Shown piece by piece: positions 8,347 through 16,535 of a stretch of DNA of 23,610 nt. A program made the position numbers and the translations under genes. Under the pieces are notes generated by a model. The model had not been told where the DNA came from and made no database searches. It saw nothing but the letters and a program-made list of their open reading frames with translations. Source of the stretch: Coemansia sp. RSA 922 (Eukaryota; Kickxellomycota; Kickxellomycetes; Kickxellales; Kickxellaceae); the NCBI GenBank assembly GCA_027577415.1, contig JANBQS010000272.1:1-23610 (forward strand). Reading direction: 5' to 3'. Within the stretch, counting starts at the first letter, position 1; each line of letters begins with the position of its first letter.

Positions 8347-9963
8347 ATGTTACTATTCACTCGCATTGCAGCGTTGCTGTGGGTCGCCTATTGGGTCCAG
8401 TTAGTCGATGGACGTCTACGAACTGGACAACTTCGATCCAAGGAGACTTTGGTTGGTGGTATATCAAGAGAATCGACTAGTCAGTGTACATCGGAAGCGT
8501 ACGTGAACACTACTCGGAATCCACCACCAATGCGACTCAAAAGGCCTACACTTTGCGACCCCGACGTACGGCAATATTCTGGATATTTGGATATGGAGGA
8601 CAAGCATATATTTTTTTGGTACTTTGGATCACGCAAACGACTAGCCTCATCGTTTAACGCCACTACTGACAAAGTACCCTTGGTGTTTTGGTTCTCCGGC
8701 GGTCCCGGGTGCAGTTCTCAGATTGCCAATTGGCAAGAGAACGGGCCCTGTACTTATGTACCTTCTTCGGTGTTTGATCGGGGGATGAGCGACGAGATGC
8801 GGAAACTGTTGCCGCATGAAGTTAAGCGGAACCCTAATGCGTGGAATAACGTCGCTGATATTGTTTTCATTGACCAGCCTGTGGGTACCGGATTTTCGCA
8901 TGGTAGGATACCTAATTCGACTGAGGGGTCGGCGGACACTGCTTGGCGCGTTATGCAGGGCATTTACGCACTGTTGTCAGCTGATGCCAAGGACCGAAAC
9001 GAGCACGATATTACCGATGTACATATATTTGGCGAATCATACGCAGGACGATATATCCCCGTCTTTGCCGAGTACCTTTTACATATGAATAAGCATGTGT
9101 TGGCGTCGTCTGAGCTTAGAGATCGCGGGTTTGTCGAGATTCCGTTGCAAGGTATTGGAATCGGCAATGGTATGTTTGATTACTCGGTACAGACTCCCTC
9201 TTATTATACTATTGGCTGTAACTCGACGTATCCGGCTCTGTTCACTCGTTCGCAGTGCGCTTACTTGAAGAATAGGCTAGTACCGGGTTGCTCAGATCTG
9301 ATGAGCAAGTGTTATAGTGCGGGTGCGCCCCAGTCTAGCGCTCTAGGGATGAGAGCAGATGACTGTGTTCGATTAAGGCCGGAGCGTTGGCGTACATCAA
9401 AGGAATGCGCATCCGCCGATTCCTACTGCAGTGGTGCTCTGAACTGGACCACGATGGTTAGCACTTACGATATCCGACCTAATGCACACTTGGTACCCGA
9501 CGACTATGTGGACTATCTGCGAACTGAAGAGTTTATGAAAGCCGTAGGCGTCGATGAAGACATTGATTATACCGAGTGTTCTGACGCAGTATTCGACCGA
9601 TTCTCTGCTACATCCGACGGAGTATCTCGATCGGCAATGTCTTCGCTGCAGTTTGTTTTGGGGAAGAACATACAGGTGTTGTTGTATAGCGGCGATGCTG
9701 ACTTTATTTGTAATTGGTATGGCACTTTGGCCGTAGCAAAGGCTTTGGAGTGGCAGGGAAAGGCCAAATTTGCTGAGGCTAAGCCGACTAATTGGTCGTG
9801 GCCGGCAACTACGGGTAGTAATGTCGAGGCGGGTCAGTTCAAGTCTGTCGATAACCTTACGTTCTTGCGAGTGTATCAGGCCGGACACGAAGTACCCTAT
9901 TATCAGCCACAGGCGTCTCTGTATATGTTGTCGCAGTTCCTTAGGAATAGCAAACTCAGCTAG
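8347..9963 (+). CDS. Serine carboxypeptidase, peptidase family S10 (carboxypeptidase Y-like)
   Basis: This 538-residue protease removes C-terminal amino acids in an acidic compartment (vacuole) or outside the cell. The catalytic triad is visible: Ser231 in GESYAGR, Asp452 in SGDADFICNW, and His514 in QAGHEVPYYQP. The oxyanion/substrate segments WFSGGPGCSS (from Trp115) and ENGPC are intact. Residues 1-20 form a signal peptide (MLLFTRIAALLW core). At least seven N-glycosylation sequons, including NTT, NAT, NST, NWT, NWS and NLT, fit passage through the secretory pathway. The DFICNW and GHxVPxxQP segments are closer to carboxypeptidase Y than to KEX1, and there is no C-terminal membrane anchor. 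The ATG at 8347 is chosen because it directly precedes the signal peptide. Whether it is vacuolar or secreted cannot be told from sequence. Confidence 0.93.
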   Translation: MLLFTRIAALLWVAYWVQLVDGRLRTGQLRSKETLVGGISRESTSQCTSEAYVNTTRNPPPMRLKRPTLCDPDVRQYSGYLDMEDKHIFFWYFGSRKRLASSFNATTDKVPLVFWFSGGPGCSSQIANWQENGPCTYVPSSVFDRGMSDEMRKLLPHEVKRNPNAWNNVADIVFIDQPVGTGFSHGRIPNSTEGSADTAWRVMQGIYALLSADAKDRNEHDITDVHIFGESYAGRYIPVFAEYLLHMNKHVLASSELRDRGFVEIPLQGIGIGNGMFDYSVQTPSYYTIGCNSTYPALFTRSQCAYLKNRLVPGCSDLMSKCYSAGAPQSSALGMRADDCVRLRPERWRTSKECASADSYCSGALNWTTMVSTYDIRPNAHLVPDDYVDYLRTEEFMKAVGVDEDIDYTECSDAVFDRFSATSDGVSRSAMSSLQFVLGKNIQVLLYSGDADFICNWYGTLAVAKALEWQGKAKFAEAKPTNWSWPATTGSNVEAGQFKSVDNLTFLRVYQAGHEVPYYQPQASLYMLSQFLRNSKLS

Positions 9964-10245
9964 ATCCGGCCTTTTTTTTTATGCGCTTACTAATGTCATT
10001 AATAGACTTGTTCTTCAATCTCGTGAACCCATTTTTAGAATTGGCAAATGCGCCGAGTTGGTTTCGGTGTCAAGGGCCACTAGCGTGTTTGAAGAGTGGG
10101 TGTGAGCGGTATTCCGGCCAAATATTTCCGATTTCACTCTTTCCCCACTTCCATCCAGAAGCATCTTCTTTGAAACACCTTTTTTTCTTCTTCTTTCTGT
10201 TTATCTTGTTTATTTATCTGATACCTATTTATTCTATTTTTTGTA

Positions 10246-11151
10246 ATGAACTTTGTCCTTAGGCGGCTCTCCCAGTGGATCCGCGCGCTGCCAGGCAGGC
10301 CTGGTCACCGAGGAATATGGCTACCAGCCTCACTACCAGACTACGCTCGACGTATGCGCGGAGTACAATGCTACCACTCAGAGATAAAGCCCGCACCACC
10401 GGTTCTCGCCTGGGCGCTCTTCTCTGGTCTCACATCGTTTATCGGCATGTCAGTATTAGGAATAATAACCAAATACGGACCAGCAATAAAGGACCATCAC
10501 TTGCCATTCGCCATTGCACCAGCGGGAGCCTCCGCAGTACTCCTCTACGGCGTGCCATCGGCACCTTTATCACAGCCGCGAAACGTCTTTTTTGGCCATA
10601 TGATTGCCGCAATAACCGGCACATTTATGAACCAGGCGTTCAAAGACACTCCGGATAGCCTGCACTGGTTGCCAGGCGCCCTGGCTGTGGGTATCTCGAT
10701 TGCGATCATGGGCATAACTAACTGCTATCATCCGCCGGCGGGTGCTACAGCGTATTTAGCTGGGTTCTATTCGTCGGATGCTGTAAGAGTCGGTTGGTGG
10801 TTTATGTTGTATCCGATTCTTCCGGTGGCTATTATCATGATCTCGGTCGCCCTTTTACTTAACAATCTGGCGCGTGTATACCCGGTGTACTGGTTTACTG
10901 CCGTGCGTATGACACCAACTCAGAGCCCAGAGCAGATAGGTCAGAAGGAGGGTGTCGGAGAATCCCGCCGATCTTCAAACTCTAATGATGCGAGCGAAGT
11001 CGACGACCATATAGAGAACGAGGGAGACGCCGAATCGGCATGGATAGCGGCACGCATACATGAACTGGAACACGAATTGCACGAACTGCGTGCAAAGCAA
11101 CACCAATGCGAAGCAGAACGTTCACAAACATCTCCCTCACATGCTGTTTAG
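10246..11151 (+). CDS. HPP-family integral membrane protein
   Basis: This 301-residue protein has the HPP family signature. The PAGASAVLLYG and PLSQPRNVFFGH segments lie around residues 92-118, and the HPPAGATAYLAGF segment (HPP at 162-164) lies in a conserved helix. Four or five hydrophobic segments are visible, at about 53-74, 88-104, 115-130, 145-160 and 185-205. The last ~80 residues are hydrophilic, Ser/Glu-rich and end in a short predicted coiled coil (IHELEHELHELRAKQ). The family is widespread in bacteria and fungi. Some plastid and cyanobacterial members have been linked to nitrite transport, but that role cannot be assumed here. The stop lies 28 bp from the stop of the convergent RNase H gene, so the 3'UTRs must overlap or be very short. 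Confidence 0.85.
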   Translation: MNFVLRRLSQWIRALPGRPGHRGIWLPASLPDYARRMRGVQCYHSEIKPAPPVLAWALFSGLTSFIGMSVLGIITKYGPAIKDHHLPFAIAPAGASAVLLYGVPSAPLSQPRNVFFGHMIAAITGTFMNQAFKDTPDSLHWLPGALAVGISIAIMGITNCYHPPAGATAYLAGFYSSDAVRVGWWFMLYPILPVAIIMISVALLLNNLARVYPVYWFTAVRMTPTQSPEQIGQKEGVGESRRSSNSNDASEVDDHIENEGDAESAWIAARIHELEHELHELRAKQHQCEAERSQTSPSHAV

Positions 11152-11179
11152 TTGGTTTGGTATTCTTACAATATTACTC

Positions 11180-12262
11180 TTACAAAAGTGCTCCTGCCTT
11201 TGCCAAGGTATCTGCAATCTCATTGCCAGGAATACCTGCGTGTGCTGGCAGATGATGTACAAATACAATATATCCTTGATTGGACAGTTTCTTTATGGAC
11301 CTGTGCAAGGATCGAAACACATTGCGGTTAGCAATCGGCTTTCCTTTGGCGGTGAGCCAATTGGTCTGCTCCCAAGTCTCCATATACACGTTGACGCCGT
11401 CCACGGCGTATCTGCTGTCCGAACATACCCAGATCTCGTGGAATCGATCCAATGACTCTGGAGCCCCATCCAGGGCAATGGCTAGTCGATCAAGCGCCAG
11501 TACCATGGCGTATACTTCAGCTCGGGCATTCGACTGGTGACCTGGCAATCGCTCAGCTATAGGAGCTACATTGACGTTTTCAAAGTATGCGCCAATTCCC
11601 GCAGCGCCTCGGTCAGGGAGATAGGCACCATCGACATAGACTATAGACCGGGCGTGGGTGGGTCGCGGGATTAACTCTGCTAAATGGTCTTTGGACAAGA
11701 TAGCGTGATTCGGCGGCCGATGATGCACAAGGTTGCTGGCAGTACGGCTGGGCGAATACAAAACAGGCACCGGCTTTTCTCCAGAAGCTATGCTGTAAGA
11801 CTGGGGCAGGAGTTTGAGCGAGTGCTTATCTAATTCGCTTTGGATATACCGGGCAACGCTCGGTATATCTGTGGCATGGTACATCGCTGACCATCGTTTC
11901 ATAAGTGCATCGCGAGCATACTTGTCTAATGCCTTTGTTGCTGGCTCTGGTATCGTGCATGAGGGCGGAATTATATGTGTATAGGGCGTGAGCGGAGAGT
12001 ATTGCCGATCAACTGAGATGGATAGCGAGTCATCCAGAGGTTCGGGCGTGGTTATTGATGATAATAGCGACACAAACCGTTCGACGTAGTCAGATCGTAC
12101 AATAAACTCTGCCAGAAACGCACCGATGCTGCTGGCGCAAGCTACTTTTCGGCGGTCTACGCCCAAAGAGTCCCAGATCTCACCGAGCGCTGTTTTGGGA
12201 ATGCGGCCAATATCGACGTTGCGCATGTAGACAAACGACCATTCGTCCGGCACGGCTGTCAT
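11180..12262 (-). CDS. RNase H1-type domain protein with gag-like N-terminal region
   Basis: The C-terminal half (about 205-360) of this 360-residue protein is a complete type 1 RNase H domain, predicted to cleave RNA in RNA-DNA hybrids. All four metal-binding acidic residues are present: Asp211 (YVDGAYL), Glu249 (NARAEVYA), Asp282 (CSDSRYAV) and Asp351 (NEIADTLA). The catalytic-loop His341 is also present (PAHAGIPGNE). A substrate-handle-like segment, TNWLTAKGKPIANR, lies at 300-313. The N-terminal half has no hybrid-binding domain of cellular RNase H1. Its IPKTALGEIWDSLGVDRRKV and EFIVRSDYVERF segments resemble, to my recollection, gag-like segments of fungal retroelements. It may be a domesticated retroelement fragment or a lineage-specific RNase H. 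The single intact frame argues for a functional gene. Confidence 0.8.
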   Translation of the reverse strand: MTAVPDEWSFVYMRNVDIGRIPKTALGEIWDSLGVDRRKVACASSIGAFLAEFIVRSDYVERFVSLLSSITTPEPLDDSLSISVDRQYSPLTPYTHIIPPSCTIPEPATKALDKYARDALMKRWSAMYHATDIPSVARYIQSELDKHSLKLLPQSYSIASGEKPVPVLYSPSRTASNLVHHRPPNHAILSKDHLAELIPRPTHARSIVYVDGAYLPDRGAAGIGAYFENVNVAPIAERLPGHQSNARAEVYAMVLALDRLAIALDGAPESLDRFHEIWVCSDSRYAVDGVNVYMETWEQTNWLTAKGKPIANRNVFRSLHRSIKKLSNQGYIVFVHHLPAHAGIPGNEIADTLAKAGALL

Positions 12263-12607
12263 TTTGGACTGTCGGTAATAAAGGGCAAGTAAGTGTGTTT
12301 AGAGAAGTTAAAATACAGTTGTTTGGGTCAACAGGTAGCCCCCAGCCAATTTAATCGGTAAATTAGCCTATAAGGAGATCATCATGAACTTATGGTCAAT
12401 GCATTTGTTTGCGATTAGGTATAGGAGCAAATATAATAAGCAGGTGTGAGCAATAGCGAACTAAGGAGCCTCGATCCTCCATCTTGTGGAGAAGAGGGCC
12501 ATATTTACTGTCCCACTCAGTGATCGCCGCGGCCACCTTTGGCTACAGCTCAGCACCTCCCAACAGACTTGCCGGCATTACACCCTCTATGCAATCATCT
12601 TGTAAGA
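12263..12607. other. Upstream flank of the RNase H gene
   Basis: About 345 bp lie between the RNase H start and the palindrome. I see a CCAAT at 12354-12358 (plus strand) and mixed-composition DNA. No open frame with a recognisable family and no tRNA or snoRNA pattern is visible. Confidence 0.35.
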
Positions 12608-12671
12608 AAAGGTTCGCTCAACTGTCATAATGACAGTTGCTTCTTTGAAGAAAGAGCGCCAAAGAACCTTT
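12608..12671. repeat. 64-bp imperfect palindrome (cruciform-forming)
   Basis: The outer arms AAAGGTTC (12608-12615) and GAACCTTT (12664-12671) are perfect reverse complements, followed inward by GCTC (12616-12619) and GAGC (12654-12657). Nested inside is a perfect 9-bp inverted repeat around one base: AACTGTCAT (12620-12628) and ATGACAGTT (12630-12638). A second small hairpin, CTTCTTTGAAG, follows at 12640-12650. It could be a binding site for dimeric factors, a small mobile-element remnant, or a structured RNA element. It sits about 260 bp upstream of the thioredoxin-like ORF. Confidence 0.6.
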
Positions 12672-12729
12672 GCTTCCTTTGACAGCTTGAGTGCAAACTG
12701 CAATTACAAGCAGGAATACGTTGAAAGCA

Positions 12730-12737
12730 TGACGTCA
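12730..12737. promoter_or_regulatory. CRE-like bZIP binding site
   Basis: A perfect palindromic TGACGTCA lies about 92 bp upstream of a TATA box and about 195 bp upstream of the start of the thioredoxin-like gene. This sequence is the established binding site for ATF/CREB-type bZIP dimers, which control stress genes in fungi. Use at this promoter is inferred from position. Confidence 0.5.
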
Positions 12738-12828
12738 GTTTTTCAAGTATCGCTCTCTGACTGCCCCTCCTCCCAATAATTCGCATTTACAAATCGAATT
12801 TTCGGAGGGCTTGCTTGAGCTTGCCTGG

Positions 12829-12836
12829 TATAAAAA
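12829..12836 (+). promoter_or_regulatory. TATA box of the thioredoxin-like gene
   Basis: TATAAAAA lies about 96 bp upstream of the ATG at 12932, so initiation near 12860 would leave a leader of roughly 70 bases. Because an in-frame open region extends upstream across this TATA box, the element helps decide the start: translation must begin downstream, at 12932. Confidence 0.6.
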
Positions 12837-12931
12837 GAGCACCATTCCTACTATTTTTCCAACAAACAGTCCTCCATCACATCCACTACACTCCACTTGT
12901 TTTGGCACCAGTTTCTGTAAACCGCTATTCA

Positions 12932-13285
12932 ATGGACTCCATTACAACCAAGTTCTTTAAAGGCAAAGAGGAATATAATGAATTTATCAGTAGTGCTGAA
13001 AGAGTCTATGTAGCATACTCCTATGATGCTGAGGCACTAAACAAGCTTAATCTTGTAGAATACTCAGGTGAAGATGAATTTATAATAGGGCTGGTTGATT
13101 TAAATGTCATTTCGCTTAAACTCTTCATCATTTCTAATCCTGAGAGAGAATGTCCATTTAAAACAAATTATATATTTTTTGATAGTTACATAAACGGGGT
13201 AGCTGAAGATATTGATGGTAGCCAATTTGAGATATATCTGGATAATGTAGTTAAGTACTTTCCAAATCATAAAGTATATTGGTAG
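12932..13285 (+). CDS. Small thioredoxin-fold-like protein lacking the CxxC active site
   Basis: This 117-residue protein, read by eye, follows the thioredoxin order of elements. There is an initial helix (EEYNEFI, about 13-19) and strand VYVAYSYD (25-32), where thioredoxins have their WCxxC approach. A strand FIIGLVDLNV (50-59) occupies the KVDVDEN position. NYIFFDSYINGV (79-90) matches the strand and turn after the cis-proline, and a final helix runs IYLDNVVKYF (101-110). The redox cysteines are absent: DAEA stands in their place, and the only cysteine is Cys74. If the fold is right, the protein cannot do dithiol exchange and may be a binding or chaperone relative. Codons are strongly AT-rich compared with neighbours. 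No signal peptide is seen. Homology is inferred from pattern only, but the gene itself is well supported by its promoter. Confidence 0.6.
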   Translation: MDSITTKFFKGKEEYNEFISSAERVYVAYSYDAEALNKLNLVEYSGEDEFIIGLVDLNVISLKLFIISNPERECPFKTNYIFFDSYINGVAEDIDGSQFEIYLDNVVKYFPNHKVYW

Positions 13286-13532
13286 GCTAGCTGCTAGGTT
13301 AATGAAGTAGTGCATAATGCCCGTTCCACAATATATAGGTCATTATTCTTGATTTGTACACAAGTATTTATTTTTACACCCTGCTTATTTTAATGTGCTA
13401 TTCTCTGACGTTGGATGGAGCGATGAAGTCGTTGTATTGGAGCCCTGTATGAGTACGAGCAAATGGTCCTTGACTACAAGATCGTCTTGCAGCCTTGACT
13501 AATCCAAAATAAACCTAAATAATTAAATCTAA

Positions 13533-14352
13533 GACCTGGATAGTTTCCAACCACATGCAAAGGGCAGAAGCCCCTCGAAACCTAGAAAATTTTTGTGTAA
13601 TGAACCACTGTTGAATATGATCGATGGACCTAGGACAAATGTGACGGCCATGTGGAATCTAGTTAGCAAGACACTTGGTCGTTCTGTGACAACATGCAGC
13701 GTATGGTTTAGTACTATTAATCGTGGCCGTAAATGCAAATAAGGCAAGGATAACCACAAGAACTCGGTTAATAGCGAGGTTCAAAGGCAGTGCAAGTCAA
13801 GTTGTGCTGTTGACTGGTCGAAAGTCAGCCAAGCAATGAGGCCTGGCCTGCTTGAGTGTCTTGAGCTTAACCAGCACGACATCGTCAAGGCCAGCTGGCA
13901 GTACGATCCGGATTCGTTTTTGCAAAGCATGGCTGACCGCATGACCGGGATTTATCAAAAAACATTATCCAGCGCAAGCTATAGTGAACTATCGAGCCAT
14001 GTCAAACTTTATGTGGATCGCCATTGACGATTTGGCGAATCGCATTGCCGCGGGTCAGACAACTGCCAAATTTGCGCCATTGGAATTGAATGTACCTCTT
14101 CCTACCTTGACGAGTCATTTGCAGGTTTTCAATAACAAATTGCATTCGTTGAGGTGGGCGGAGGACGAGACTCGCAAGATGGTTGACTACGTGCAAACCT
14201 GCAATTTGAAACCCGACCTGGTCATTATCAGCCGACTCCTTGGCACCAAGAGCCCAAAGCATTACAGTATTAAGGCTTTCCACCTTAGGCGCAAGGGTGT
14301 TTTTGCCCACTATCAGCGACATGGTTTAGTTGCTAACAATGTTATAAATTGA
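13533..14352 (+). pseudogene. Decayed Myb/SANT-repeat gene (in-frame stop plus frameshift)
   Basis: One reading frame is open from 13533 to a TAA at 13740-13742 and includes MWNLVSKTLGRSVTTCSVW (from 13650), a Myb/SANT-like helix pattern. The same frame continues past the stop with DWSKVSQAM and LLECLELNQHDIVKASWQ, to a TGA near 14026. The sequence then continues in the next frame (DDLANRIAAG onward), ending with another Myb-like unit, RWAEDETRKMVDYV...ISRLLGTKSPKHY, and a TGA at 14350-14352. An extra C near 14022 would explain the shift. The regular Trp spacing and LG-x-KSP segments suggest a multi-repeat Myb-like DNA-binding protein. An unspliced intron is the alternative to decay, but I found no clean splice pair. 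The absence of an ATG at the 5' end also supports a pseudogene. Confidence 0.5.
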
Positions 14353-15399
14353 TGTTAGCACATAATGACAATATATGCTGTAAGCTGACGCGAGGAGAAC
14401 ACCTGTCGTTGTTTCACTGCATGGAGCATGATATACCACGATCTGCAAGGTGCATCTACGCCACGAAAGGCGCTCCGTACAGTTGCTTAATAATAAAAAA
14501 GACAATGACATTTAGAATAGCGAGCACCTCCACTAATAGTCGTTACTTGTCAAACATGGAAGCATGATTGTGGTTAATTTTAGCGACATCAGTGGCATGA
14601 AAAAAGAGGCGGAGCGACCTGCAGAAGAACATCAACAAAAAATTAGTTTTTAGAAATCTGACGCCACTGAGGCATTAAAGGAGAAAAAAAACAAGGAAAG
14701 AAATCCTTGAAAACAATAGTCATTCATAGACTTTTTTAATTGTTGGTTTGTTGTGATCTTTTTGCAAGTCATAAAAAAAGGGAGGGCTAGACGAAAGGGC
14801 AATGGCGGAATGCACTGTTTGCTGTTGAAGTTCATGACGACAAGGACATTAATTGACCAGATGGGGTCAGTCTAGGTCCTAAAGGGGCTTTATCAATTTA
14901 TAATTGGCCGTCATTGAGAAAAAAAAATGAAGAGGGGTGTGTGCAATAAACAGGGGGGATGGGTGCCTAGACATCATCTGACATTTTTTGACAAGCACAT
15001 TTTTTATTATTATTGTTATAACTGAAAAAAAAAAGACAATGGCCATGAGAGAAAAAAATTCACAGACGATGTAGACAACTAATCGACAACTAAAATAGAA
15101 AGAATAGAACTTTTTCTTCTTCCAAGAAAGCAATATATGCCAAGCACTTTTTGAAGAAAAAAATTTAATGCGAGGCGCCAATGCCCAGAGACCCTCATGT
15201 ACTCCTGTGCTACGTCCGCCACTTACACTCTGTGATGGGTTGGGGGCAATCGTCTATATAAAGGCCTAGGGGAGGCGGGATAAAATAATTTCCTTCACCA
15301 TTGACCAAGTTACACATCCTTTCTGTACTTTTTTTTTCTCACACCAACTTTTTCTTTTTTTAAACTCTTGCTAACTTTTTTTTTTTATAATCCTTCACT
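14353..15399. other. Intergenic region with promoter of the first ketopantoate-reductase-like gene
   Basis: This 1,047-bp stretch is AT-rich, with many A-runs (near 14685, 14916, 15028, 15050) and short G-runs. It ends in a pyrimidine-rich leader before the ATG at 15400. I see no open frame with family features, no tRNA and no C/D snoRNA box pair. The last ~150 bp form the promoter of the gene at 15400. Confidence 0.4.
15255..15262 (+). promoter_or_regulatory. TATA box of the ketopantoate-reductase-like gene
   Basis: TATATAAA lies 138 bp upstream of the ATG, in a locally GC-richer setting, followed by a long T/C-rich leader typical of fungal core promoters. Confidence 0.5.
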
Positions 15400-16471
15400 A
15401 TGGAACTCAAGGCGCGCGTACTCATCGGTAAGTTCTCATAAACCACACTGCATCATCCAGTTCTGCAACAAATATGCATACTAACATATTTTATTTCATA
15501 AAGTTATAGTTGGCGGTGGAGCCATAGGAGGGCTATTCGCCTGGCGTCTAAGTCTATCGCGCGACGTTACAGTATCCATAGTATGCCGTTCGAACTACAC
15601 CCAAGTGAAGAACACTGGTTATCTAATAACCTCCGCACAATTTGGATCCGGCATATACCGACCCAAAGGCGTTTACCAAACAGTCGAGCAAGCCGTAGCA
15701 GCCGAAGGACCAGCATACGACTATGTGATAGTAGCGCTTAAAGCACTACCAAACATCTACGATAGCTCTGAGCGCGTGGCGGCAGCAGTGGGACCCAATA
15801 CGATGATAGTTTTATTCCAGAACGGTATTGGCATCGAAGAGCCATTTGCTAAACGGTTTCCCAATAACCCGCTAGTCAGCTCAGTATCGTTCGTTAGCGT
15901 AAAGCAAGAAAGTCCCGGCGAATTGCGTCACGGAGGGTTCTCTCTTTTGGCGGCCGGCCTGCACAACGCGCCAAGGAGCGTGGCTGATAGGTATCATGAC
16001 AAGCTGCAGTTCCTTTTCTCTGCGTTCGAATCTCAGGGCGTCTCTTGTATGATCGAGGCTGATATTCAGCCATACCGGTGGCAGAAACATATCCTTAACG
16101 GGTCTACTAATCCGGTCTCTGTTATATGTGGCGGGTCTAGCTGCCAAGAAATGGTCAATAACTCGCATTGCAAGTGGCTGCTTGAGGAATCTATGGCGGA
16201 GATCTTTGTTTTGGGCAAGATTGTTACAGGAAAATCATTCCCTGGTGTTGACGGTATTGTGGATCCGCAGTCGGCTACTGATTATATAAAGTCTATCCCG
16301 GTACCTGTTTACACTTCAATGCTCGTCGATTCTCAGTGTAAAAGGCCAATGGAGCGTGACGTCATACTCAAGAACCCCATTGCACTAGCTGAGAAACACG
16401 GCGTTGACGTACCACATATGCGCGCACTCTACGCACTGACAACTATGATCGAAGAAGGCTATACCAAGTAA
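15400..16471 (+). CDS. Ketopantoate reductase family protein (two exons), copy 1
   Basis: Exons 15400-15427 and 15510-16471 join to give 329 residues. The family (PanE/ApbA; fungal Pan5) reduces 2-dehydropantoate to pantoate with NADPH in pantothenate/CoA synthesis. The join builds the Rossmann motif VLIVGGGAIGG at the N terminus, which supports the splice model. Key family residues are present: Asn114 in QNGIG, Lys202 in RWQKHILN, and Glu291 in PMERD. The C-terminal helical domain ends with HGVDVPHMRALYAL, as in PanE. Length matches the family (about 300-350). It is paralogous to the gene at 21678-22634 (shared CRSNY, ALPN, QNGIGIEEPF), so one of the pair may be the true Pan5 and the other a related reductase. 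Confidence 0.88.
15428..15509 (+). other. Intron in ketopantoate-reductase-like copy 1
   Basis: The 82-bp intron has a GTAAGT donor, a perfect TACTAAC branch-point sequence at 15479-15485, and a TATAG acceptor ending at 15509. Removal gives G+TT (Val) inside the NADPH-binding glycine motif. Confidence 0.88.
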
Positions 16472-16535
16472 ACACCAAATCCTATTATTTTTTCTGTACT
16501 TTTTTCTTATATATCTTGACAAATTAATTACTACT

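Noticed and set aside
9981..10262. Small plus-strand frame of 93 codons before the HPP gene
   Set aside because: It ends in a run of Phe/Ile from the pyrimidine-rich leader, has no homologous features and overlaps the start of the HPP gene. It is probably leader sequence.
12815..12931. 39-residue N-terminal extension of the thioredoxin-like protein
   Set aside because: It begins at a TTG and spans the TATA box, so it cannot be in the mRNA made from that promoter.
14349..14567. 72-codon plus-strand frame after the Myb-like pseudogene
   Set aside because: It has no family signature, AT-rich composition and no promoter features of its own.
16358..16365. Second TGACGTCA site
   Set aside because: It lies inside the coding sequence of ketopantoate-reductase copy 1 and is explained by codons there, so it is not evidence of regulation.
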